A stretch of DNA of 40,137 nt from an uncultured Fibrobacterota bacterium (GTDB lineage Bacteria; Fibrobacterota; Fibrobacteria; Fibrobacterales; Fibrobacteraceae), in the NCBI GenBank assembly GCA_903876665.1, contig CAIRAY010000141.1, positions 1 through 40,137 of the forward strand. The letters are read 5' to 3'. Under the pieces are notes generated by a model. The model had not been told where the DNA came from, made no database searches, and saw only the letters and a program-made list of their open reading frames with translations. Shown piece by piece: positions 16,110 through 22,979 of the stretch (its first letter is position 1; each line of letters begins with the position of its first letter). A program made the translations under genes and the position numbers.

Positions 16110-16946
16110 TTAGCCTTTTTTCCGAAGGCAAACAAAAAATTCCCATCCATCAATGCTCTGTGGTTGGCTGGCGATTTCAATGTCCGTGAGAAACCCCAAG
16201 GAAATTAAATCTTCAATAATTGAAATGAATGATTCAGGAGTGAAGCACCATACATGGACATCAATGTATGTTTTGGTTTTCAAGAATTCGTCAAGTCTTT
16301 CCTTCGCATAATTCGGAGGATTGATGCGCTTTGCCGCACTTGTGATTGCCGGAGAGTCCCTTGTCCAAGAGTGCAATCCGGAACGACTACTAGCCCTCAG
16401 GAAAAACTCGGCAATGCTACCAGGCGATGGAAATGTATCGCCTCGAAGGTGAGCGTCTATTATCGAGGATAGCGGAGAGGGGGTCCTAGCAGTATCAAAA
16501 ACATATCGATGATCCGGAATCGCAAGGGATAGGATTCCACCCGGTTGAAGAATGGACATGCAATTTAACAGGAACCCGATGAGGTTCGGCATGTGTTCAA
16601 TGTTATGGCTGGATATGATCCAGGAAAACTGGGTTCCTTCCCCGACTAAATCAATATAGGGTTGACCTTGCCATACAAAGTCAACGTCCTCGATGCGAGA
16701 AGAATCAACACCCTCAGAGTCGTATTTTTTTTGCAGATCTGGCTTATTCAAATAGTCGAGGATGCGAACATTGAATCCATCTCGACGCGGAGCAATCGGA
16801 CTATGGGACGGTCCAATTTCAAGGCCCAAATGATTTTTGTCAATTTGGCTCAATAGGATTTGTTTTCTGTCCTGTTTCAGTTTTTTTTGTGGACGGAGGT
16901 GGTATCGGATTGATTGATAAATGTAAGACAATTTGAGTTTTGACAT
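16110..16946 (-). CDS. SAM-dependent methyltransferase (class I), glycan locus
   Basis: 278 residues. The SAM-binding start is HLGLEIGPSHSPIAPRRDGF (about 39-58), with FNVRILDYLN giving the acidic residue of strand 2. A helper motif is SSHNIEHMPN, followed by LQPGGILSLAIPDHRYVFD. This is the common Methyltransf_11/23 pattern. Next to wzt, it may modify a sugar or cap the O-chain, as terminal methylation ends chain growth in some ABC-dependent systems; that is an inference. Two runs of eight T on the plus strand (Lys codons) lie in the gene. Confidence 0.82.
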   Translation of the reverse strand: MSKLKLSYIYQSIRYHLRPQKKLKQDRKQILLSQIDKNHLGLEIGPSHSPIAPRRDGFNVRILDYLNKPDLQKKYDSEGVDSSRIEDVDFVWQGQPYIDLVGEGTQFSWIISSHNIEHMPNLIGFLLNCMSILQPGGILSLAIPDHRYVFDTARTPSPLSSIIDAHLRGDTFPSPGSIAEFFLRASSRSGLHSWTRDSPAITSAAKRINPPNYAKERLDEFLKTKTYIDVHVWCFTPESFISIIEDLISLGFLTDIEIASQPQSIDGWEFFVCLRKKG

Positions 16947-16991
16947 GATTATTTCCGCAAAAGTTTCTTTTGTTGTTGGATGAATTCAGGG

Positions 16992-18230
16992 TTATGTGAT
17001 GACTTTTTCAAGTTGCCAATCGGCGACAACGAATTCAATAACATGGTCTGGAATTCCTTGAGGCCTTTTCAATTTTTCACTTATAAAGACCTGGAGATGG
17101 CAAGCTGAACCAATATGGCATAGTACGGTGGTGGACGAAACAATGGAAATATCCAAAGAATAGGTTCCGGGGGAGAATTGAATTTTCTCAATTAAAGAAA
17201 CGACATTAATGGTGTCCCCTTTTTGCTGATTAATGACAAGGTCGGAGTCCATGGATTGAATGTTTGCGACTATTCGACCATATTGGTCCCGAATATTAAT
17301 GCCGATATCGCAAAATCGCGCGTATTCACTGAAAGAGATGTCTAACGAAATTCGGACGTTTTCTCCGTGAGTGATTTGATTTGAATCCAGTTTTCTGAAC
17401 TGGGAGTCGATGAGATGAATGTTGGAAATGGATGCTCCCCCTGATCCAGTCAAAGTGGATTTGGATTGTGCTGTATAACAACCAATTACTTTTTCAATGG
17501 ACTGGTGGGACATTGTTTTTCCGTTTTGCACAAATATTCCTTCTTCACACAACTGTCTCACTGCCCCCATATTGTGGCTCACAAACACCACCGTCCGTCC
17601 TTCCTTGCCAACCTCTTCCATCTTGCCCAGGCACTTCTTCTGGAACTCCGCATCGCCAACGGCCAATACTTCATCAACAATTAAAATATCCGGCTCCAAA
17701 TGCGCAGCAACCGCAAACGCCAATCTCACGTACATTCCACTTGAATAGCGCTTCACCGGGGTATCCAAAAACTTCTCTACGCCCGAGAAATCCACAATCG
17801 CGTCAAATTGCCGCTTCACATCCGCTCGGCTCATTCCCAGAATTGCACCGTTTAAAAAAATGTTTTCACGACCGGTTAATTCCGGGTGAAACCCTGTACC
17901 CACCTCCAGCAGGCTTGCAACGCGGCCACGGGTCGTGAATCGTCCGGTCGTGGGTTCCGTAATGCGCGATAAAATCTTCAGCAGGGTGGACTTCCCCGCG
18001 CCGTTGCGACCTATGATCCCAACTCGGTCACCAGGCTTAATCTCAAAACTCACATCCTTGAGCGCCCAGAATTCCTCAACCTCGCCCCCGAGTGACGGGT
18101 TGCGGATGTGCTTCCAAATATCGCGTACTCCATTCGCCAGGGTGTCGCGCAAGGTGGAGTAGGACTCCTTTTTTTGGTGCCCGATCAGGTAGCGTTTGCC
18201 GAGGTTTTCGACTTTAATTGCGTAGGTCAT
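16992..18230 (-). CDS. wzt: O-polysaccharide ABC transporter, ATP-binding subunit with C-terminal binding domain
   Basis: 412 residues from ATG 18230. The nucleotide-binding domain has Walker A GRNGAGKST (74-82), a Q-loop region with GRENIFLNGAILGMSR, signature YSSGMYVRLAF, and Walker B DILIVDEVLAVGD. From about residue 255 there is a separate beta-rich domain (Wzt C-terminal type), which in E. coli O8/O9a recognises the modified end of the glycan. It powers export of undecaprenyl-linked polysaccharide with Wzm. ATG overlaps the stop of the AlbA_2 gene (ATGA); GGTGG upstream serves as ribosome-binding site. Unusually, wzm is 2.6 kb away. Confidence 0.93.
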   Translation of the reverse strand: MTYAIKVENLGKRYLIGHQKKESYSTLRDTLANGVRDIWKHIRNPSLGGEVEEFWALKDVSFEIKPGDRVGIIGRNGAGKSTLLKILSRITEPTTGRFTTRGRVASLLEVGTGFHPELTGRENIFLNGAILGMSRADVKRQFDAIVDFSGVEKFLDTPVKRYSSGMYVRLAFAVAAHLEPDILIVDEVLAVGDAEFQKKCLGKMEEVGKEGRTVVFVSHNMGAVRQLCEEGIFVQNGKTMSHQSIEKVIGCYTAQSKSTLTGSGGASISNIHLIDSQFRKLDSNQITHGENVRISLDISFSEYARFCDIGINIRDQYGRIVANIQSMDSDLVINQQKGDTINVVSLIEKIQFSPGTYSLDISIVSSTTVLCHIGSACHLQVFISEKLKRPQGIPDHVIEFVVADWQLEKVIT

Positions 18231-19579
18231 TTCACCACCCAATAACCGCTTTTGTTGTTGCCTTCGCGATGCAATAAATCTAAATCCTTCAGTTTATTCG
18301 TATTCTCGATCACCTTGCGTCTTGATATACCCAGTTCTTTGGCTAATTCCACAACGCTCATGCGGGGATTCGATTTCAGAAGAGCAAGAATTCGCTGGCG
18401 GTTTTCGGACAGTGGATCGGTGACCTTGTCGGTGACCTTATCGGTGACCTTATCGGTGACCTTCGTAAAGCTGATTTTTATTCCACCCACAAAGGCTATT
18501 GCTTGTGGAGCCGGTCGGTTTTGGTCTTGGGCGTCCTGAGCCATAAGCTTAAAGCCACGTCCCCATGCCTCAATGGAGCCCATGCGATAGAATACATCTG
18601 CGATAAGCGGGTTGCGCCGTATAGAAGGATGGTCCACTTTTAGCTGTTCTTCCGTCAGTGGTGGTAAGAGGCTACCGAGATTCCAAAGGTCAATATGATC
18701 TTCATAGACATGGATGGTCATGTCGGTTCCAGGAATGGAATAATCCCGGTGAATCACAGCGTTCATCACGGCTTCGCGCAGGGCTAGTTCAGGGTATTCC
18801 AAGGTTTCCATGCGTTCCAGGCCTTTGTAGCTGACAATGGAATGCAGGTACTTTGATTTCAGCAGTTCGAGGATTCGCTCGGGAAGCATTACCAAAGGGC
18901 TTTCCAATTGATCATGGCTAATGAGGTCGGCGGAGTCGCGTCCGAATCGTCCAATTTTGCAGCATGAGGCCCCCAAAAAGGTGGCTGGGTCTTTCGCGAA
19001 TAACAAAATAGCAGCCCTGGTTAGCTGGTTGCTTTCTGTCATGAGGTGGATGTTTTTTAGAACATCAGGGAGCTTGCTAAGTTCAGCCTCACCGGAAAGT
19101 CGATTCTTGTCTATGGATTTGCGAATGAAATAGCGAATCAGGCGGTCATCCAAATGATCCATGCGGGCTTCTGGAACCGCAATGGAGTCCCATGTCAATT
19201 TGTTGGCGCGAAGTATGGCCGACTGTAGCTCTGGACCTTTTAGTTCTTGTACTGTGCTCCCGCGCCGGATATAATAGTTTCCGTGGTAAGAAACGGGTTG
19301 AATGCTTTTTGCAACATGGATTTCCAGCACGTCACAATCCTGGTGTTTAATTACACGAAAATCAGGATAAATTCCCAAAATTGAGGTGACTTTATTTGGG
19401 AGATCTTCTAGAAGTTTGCGGATGTTGGATACCCCAACAGGCTTGCCTTTATCGGTAATGCCAACGGATAAAACCCCGCCCTCGCTATTGGCAAAAGCCG
19501 CGATTGTCCTGAGCCATTCATCTTTCCAGATTTCTTTGAACTCTGTGGTTTGATTTTCTATCTGGGTTTGGTTGGTCAT
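18227..19579 (-). CDS. AlbA_2 (Schlafen-type) putative DNA-binding domain protein with C-terminal HTH
   Basis: 450 residues. The N-terminal AlbA_2 domain shows TTEFKEIWKDEWLRTIAAFANSEGG and LSVGITDKGKPVGV. The middle has YIRRGSTVQEL and an HATPase_c_4-type part (LALREAVMNAVIHRDYS, GRGFKLM). A linker of four KVTD repeats (about residues 376-391) leads to a C-terminal winged HTH (MSVVELAKELGISRRKVIENTNKL). Proteins of this type are called RecG-like or transcriptional regulators, and their role is not settled. It sits inside an O-antigen export operon and overlaps wzt by 4 bp, yet has no glycan domain. It is probably an accessory gene that inserted there. Confidence 0.85.
   Translation of the reverse strand: MTNQTQIENQTTEFKEIWKDEWLRTIAAFANSEGGVLSVGITDKGKPVGVSNIRKLLEDLPNKVTSILGIYPDFRVIKHQDCDVLEIHVAKSIQPVSYHGNYYIRRGSTVQELKGPELQSAILRANKLTWDSIAVPEARMDHLDDRLIRYFIRKSIDKNRLSGEAELSKLPDVLKNIHLMTESNQLTRAAILLFAKDPATFLGASCCKIGRFGRDSADLISHDQLESPLVMLPERILELLKSKYLHSIVSYKGLERMETLEYPELALREAVMNAVIHRDYSIPGTDMTIHVYEDHIDLWNLGSLLPPLTEEQLKVDHPSIRRNPLIADVFYRMGSIEAWGRGFKLMAQDAQDQNRPAPQAIAFVGGIKISFTKVTDKVTDKVTDKVTDPLSENRQRILALLKSNPRMSVVELAKELGISRRKVIENTNKLKDLDLLHREGNNKSGYWVVK
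18416..18463. repeat. 12-bp in-frame tandem repeat, four copies
   Basis: Four units of ATCGGTGACCTT (one with G for A at the first base) at 18416, 18428, 18440 and 18452. They encode the KVTD linker of the AlbA_2 protein. Copy number changes would keep the frame and only lengthen or shorten the linker. Confidence 0.9.
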
Positions 19580-19736
19580 AAATTTACACCAGACAGCGAC
19601 CGTCCGAAAGTTTTGATGTCCAAGTCATAGGTTTATATATAATCGATTGCCTTTCAAAGTTGTGACATTATTTAACGATCTACAGTCCAGTTTTTAGTTT
19701 CCATCGTGCTGTGATAAATTGTGGCCTTTTGCATAT

Positions 19737-20706
19737 TTAAAACCCTTCGGGAATTTGCGGAAGGGTTTTCGCATGTATCCATGGAATGTGCCGAAGGAGT
19801 TCGCCTTCCATAGGGAATTGCGGCAGGAATTTTGAGGTCATTTGAGCGACCGCTTTGGCCTGGTCCAAGTCGCGAGGTGCCTTTTGTGGGTTTCGGTCTG
19901 GTTGGCATGAAACCCAGATTTTGTGCAATGAGAATGCCCGGGGGTCGGGAACTGAAATGTGCAACGGGAAGCCGTCTTGATCCATGACAATGGTTCGGAA
20001 TTTTGGCGCATCTCGAAGCCAGTCCAGGTTGCGTAAAGGTGTTGCCCAAAGGTCATCCGCATTTCCCATGGTGGTTGCATCCTGTTTCCAAGGTGGTCGT
20101 GGTTCGGGTTTGATCAGGTCTACCATGAACCCCTCACTGTTCGATGCCCTGAAGGAGCCTTTGCGTAAAGGCTCGAAACTGCTGTCGGCCTTCCGTAGAA
20201 TCTTCATGAGGCCTTTTTTGGCAAGGTTTGCTGATATTTTCAATGTGGAGCGAGTATCCCACAATATGTCCAAATCCAAGGTAGCAAGCAATCCTGATTC
20301 GATTTGTACTCCAGCTTCAGCTTCGTAAGCATATAGTGCGTGGCTACCAACCACGAGGATGTTGGTGTCCTTAACATTTGCTCGCGCCAGTTCTCGGATG
20401 ATTCTGGCCGGGAGTCGTGGAAATCTGTTGAGGTGGGCTGCTTTGATGTAGCGAGCTTGGCCACGCATCCATTCCTGGATGTTTTTGTATTTTTCCTGGA
20501 GAAGTTGTTTGCGTCGGTGAAAGTCGGCAAATATTTGTTCTGTTTCCGGTGACCTGGGTCCCAAAGAGTGTCCATAGCCTTGTCTTCCAACGCATGGAAC
20601 CTTGGTATTGGAGCAATTCCTGCTCAACGGTTGAAAATAGCTCAAAACGATCTCTCATATCTAGGGATATTTGGCGCTTTTGATTGTCTAACTCGTTGAA
20701 ATACAA
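19737..20706 (-). pseudogene. Frameshifted nucleotidyltransferase, GSU2403 family
   Basis: The N-terminal part reads from TTG 20706 (after GAAAGGAAAACACA) as MYFNELDNQKRQ and continues with FELFSTVEQELLQYQGSMRWK. The rest is in another frame: QGYGHSLGPRSPETEQIF, NILVVGSHALYAYEAEAG, LATLDLDILWDT and SEGFMVDLIKP, ending at 19737. Joining the two gives a normal family member of about 320 residues. One extra base near 20584 (or two missing) explains the break. The conserved GSHALYAYE and DLDILWD are intact, so the break is recent or a sequencing error. It lies between wzm and the AlbA_2 gene. The 127 bases from 20707 to wzm hold no gene I can support. Confidence 0.78.
19739..19769 (-). terminator. 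Possible terminator at the end of the nucleotidyltransferase
   Basis: AAAACCCTTC (19739-19748) pairs perfectly with GAAGGGTTTT (19760-19769) around an 11-base loop. On the minus strand the stem ends in four T. It overlaps the last codons of the pseudogene, so strength is uncertain. Confidence 0.4.
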
Positions 20707-20833
20707 TGTGTTTTCCTTTCGTAATGTGAATTTACATAAAAAAGGAAAACAAGTTTGCAAATACCAAGGAATTAGGGACAATCCTGCCGTGCCTGGATTT
20801 ATGTAAAAGCGGTCAGTTATTGGCGCTGTTGCC

Positions 20834-21652
20834 TCATAGCACATCCGCAAATTGGCGTTCCAGCGAACGGAACACCCAAAATCCGCTGACCAAAATCAAA
20901 CCGGAGAAGACGATGGATGCAATCAGAGCTGTAGAATCAGGTGCTGGGCCCGTCGGCAAAATGCACCAGCGTATTCCGTCGATGATCCCGACCATAGGAT
21001 TTAGGGCGAACCAGAATTTCCAATTCGCAGGGACAATGCTGGTCGAGAATCCAACCGGGCTCAAATAGAATCCAAACTGGATCAGAAAGGGGACGATCAC
21101 CCGGAAGTCCCGGTATTTGGCGCTCAGGGCAGAGAACCATAGTCCCAGGCCTAGGGTGAGGGCGGCTGCAAGCAACAGAAAGGCGGGAACGAACAAAATG
21201 CGAATCGAGGGAAGGTAATGGTACCAAGCCATGACGGCCGCAAGAATGACGGTGTTGATGGCCAAATCCACCACGCTGATAGCTAGTGCAGAAAGGGGAA
21301 TGATGACTCGGGGGAAATAGACTTTGCTGATCAGATTGGAATTCCCAATCACGCTACTGCTGGTAGATTCAAGTGCTGATGCAAAAAATTGCCAGCCGAG
21401 CATTCCACTGAGGACAAGAATGGGGTAGGGGACATCGTGGTTTGGAAATTTAGCGAGGATCCCAAAGATGATGGTAAAAACCACCGTCATCAAAATGGGC
21501 CTGATTGCGCTCCAGGCGATGCCGAGTATAGTTTGTTTGTAACGGACCGAGATGTCCCGCCATGCAAGAATGAACACCAGCTCGCGAAAGCGCCAGAGGT
21601 CTTTGGTGTAGTGCCGCAGTCCCGCGCCGGCTTCAACAACGATTTCTTCCAT
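20834..21652 (-). CDS. wzm: O-polysaccharide ABC transporter permease
   Basis: 272 residues from ATG 21652 (MEEIVVEAGAGL). It belongs to the ABC-2 permease family with about six transmembrane segments. Family features are LVFILAWRDISVRYKQTILGIAWS near the N-terminus, PYPILVLSGMLGWQFF, KVYFPRVIIPLSAL, and AKYRDFRVIVPFLIQFGFYLSPV. It forms the membrane channel with Wzt for exporting lipid-linked polysaccharide to the periplasm. The frame extends 39 bases upstream, but this start fits the usual N-terminus; no strong ribosome-binding site is visible. It follows the DegT aminotransferase and is separated from wzt by two genes unrelated to export. Confidence 0.93.
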   Translation of the reverse strand: MEEIVVEAGAGLRHYTKDLWRFRELVFILAWRDISVRYKQTILGIAWSAIRPILMTVVFTIIFGILAKFPNHDVPYPILVLSGMLGWQFFASALESTSSSVIGNSNLISKVYFPRVIIPLSALAISVVDLAINTVILAAVMAWYHYLPSIRILFVPAFLLLAAALTLGLGLWFSALSAKYRDFRVIVPFLIQFGFYLSPVGFSTSIVPANWKFWFALNPMVGIIDGIRWCILPTGPAPDSTALIASIVFSGLILVSGFWVFRSLERQFADVL

Positions 21653-21712
21653 CTGGTGAAAGATACCAACAAAATGGGCTGGTAGGCACAATTGAATTGA
21701 TTGATGTTTGTC

Positions 21713-21790
21713 ATGGTCGCACGACCATCACCGCACCATGCCCGAAGAAATACTGCAACCAGCACCGGTGATCCCCGTTCCGGGGATGAC
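21713..21790. repeat. REP-like palindromes at the 3' end of the aminotransferase (copy B)
   Basis: ATGGTCG-CA-CGACCAT (21713-21728) is a perfect 7-bp hairpin. GTGATCCCCG (21768-21777) and CGGGGATGAC (21781-21790) form a 10-bp stem with one mismatch. The second stem shares GTCA-n-CCCCGG with the palindromes at 7.7 kb and 26.0 kb. It lies inside the coding frame of the aminotransferase and encodes HVIPGTGIT. Confidence 0.65.
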
Positions 21791-22918
21791 GTGAAAATGC
21801 GCTATCCCGAAGAATTCGAGAATTGCGTCGCATACATAGTCCACTTCGTCTGGCAATAGCTCTGGGAACATGGGTAGAGCAAGGATTTGGGAGCAAACTT
21901 TTTCGGCTACCGGGAAGTCGCCGGGTTTGTGGCCCAGGTAGGCAAAGCACTTTTGCAAATGCAACGGAATGGGATAATAGATCGAATACCCGATGCCTTT
22001 GTTCTTCAAATGTTCTGCCAGTTCATCGCGGCGTTCTGAGAGAATGTTGAAGACATAGTTCACCTCCCGGTTGCCGGGGAGAATCGTGGGAAAGCGTAGG
22101 GCTGGGATAGAAGATAGTCGGTCGCGATAATGTTTTGCGTGCTCGGCCCGGCGGACGATGGCTTGGTCGATATATTTGAGTTTGACATTCAAAATCGCGG
22201 CCTGCATGGTGTCGAGGCGGGAGTTGTACCCGATGTAATCGTGTTGGTATCGGACGGAGCTTCCGTGTACCCGGTAACTCTTGAATTTAAGATAAAGCTC
22301 CTCATTATTTGTAACGAGGAGGCCGGCATCGCCATATCCACCCAAGGTCTTGGTGGGAAAAAAGGAATACACTCCGGCATCTCCAATGGTTCCTGCGCTT
22401 TTCCAGGCACCATCGTAAAAGGTCTCCATTCCAAATGCTTCTGCGGAATCTTCCAGTACTTTGAGATTGTGTTTTTGGGCGAGTGCCATGACCTGGCCCA
22501 TGTCTGTGGACTGCAGAAACAGGTGGACGGGAATGATGCCCCGGGTGGCCTTGGTTATGCGGTTTTCGGCGTTGTGAAGGTCCATGTTGAGGGTCTCTTC
22601 ATCGAGGTCTACAAACACGGGCTTTCCGCCCAGGCGCGCCACGCAGGAGGTTGAGGCAAAAAAGGTAAAGGTTGGTGTCAGGACTTCGGTGCCATCCCGA
22701 AATCCCAGCACATCGGAGGCTAAAACCAGGGCGTCGGAACCGGACGCGACCCCAAGGGCAAAGCGAACCCCCAGCCGCCGGGCGCAGGCCTGCTCGAATA
22801 CCTCGACATCCTTGCCGAGAATAAACCCGCCGTGGGCCATCACGGACTGCACGGATGCATCGAGTTCCGCTTTGTGATCCATGTATTCGCGGGTCGAGGT
22901 AAAGAAGGGTACTTGCAT
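21728..22918 (-). CDS. DegT/DnrJ/EryC1 family sugar aminotransferase
   Basis: 396 residues. The N-terminus is MQVPFFTSTREYMDHKAELD, followed by GVASGSDALVLASDVLGF, VLTPTFTFFAS and LEDSAEAFGMETF. The PLP lysine is in YSFFPTKTLGGYGDAG. Family members aminate keto-sugar nucleotides (for example FdtB/QdtB 3-keto or PseC/ArnB 4-keto types); the exact sugar cannot be told by eye. First gene of the wzm/wzt operon, so it probably makes an amino sugar of the O-chain. The normal family end is near VCDAILEFFG. The last 25 or so residues (HFHVIPGTGITGAG...) are encoded by REP-like palindromes and look like an acquired tail. Confidence 0.88.
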   Translation of the reverse strand: MQVPFFTSTREYMDHKAELDASVQSVMAHGGFILGKDVEVFEQACARRLGVRFALGVASGSDALVLASDVLGFRDGTEVLTPTFTFFASTSCVARLGGKPVFVDLDEETLNMDLHNAENRITKATRGIIPVHLFLQSTDMGQVMALAQKHNLKVLEDSAEAFGMETFYDGAWKSAGTIGDAGVYSFFPTKTLGGYGDAGLLVTNNEELYLKFKSYRVHGSSVRYQHDYIGYNSRLDTMQAAILNVKLKYIDQAIVRRAEHAKHYRDRLSSIPALRFPTILPGNREVNYVFNILSERRDELAEHLKNKGIGYSIYYPIPLHLQKCFAYLGHKPGDFPVAEKVCSQILALPMFPELLPDEVDYVCDAILEFFGIAHFHVIPGTGITGAGCSISSGMVR

Positions 22919-22979
22919 TAGATTCTCTAGGGGTAATTTTTCGGATAATTATATGCAGTCATTTGTCGGGCCCGCCACC

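Noticed and set aside
20707-20850. A longer N-terminus of the nucleotidyltransferase starting at TTG 20850.
   Set aside because: It would overlap wzm, and TTG 20706 has an AAAGGA ribosome-binding site and fits the family start better.
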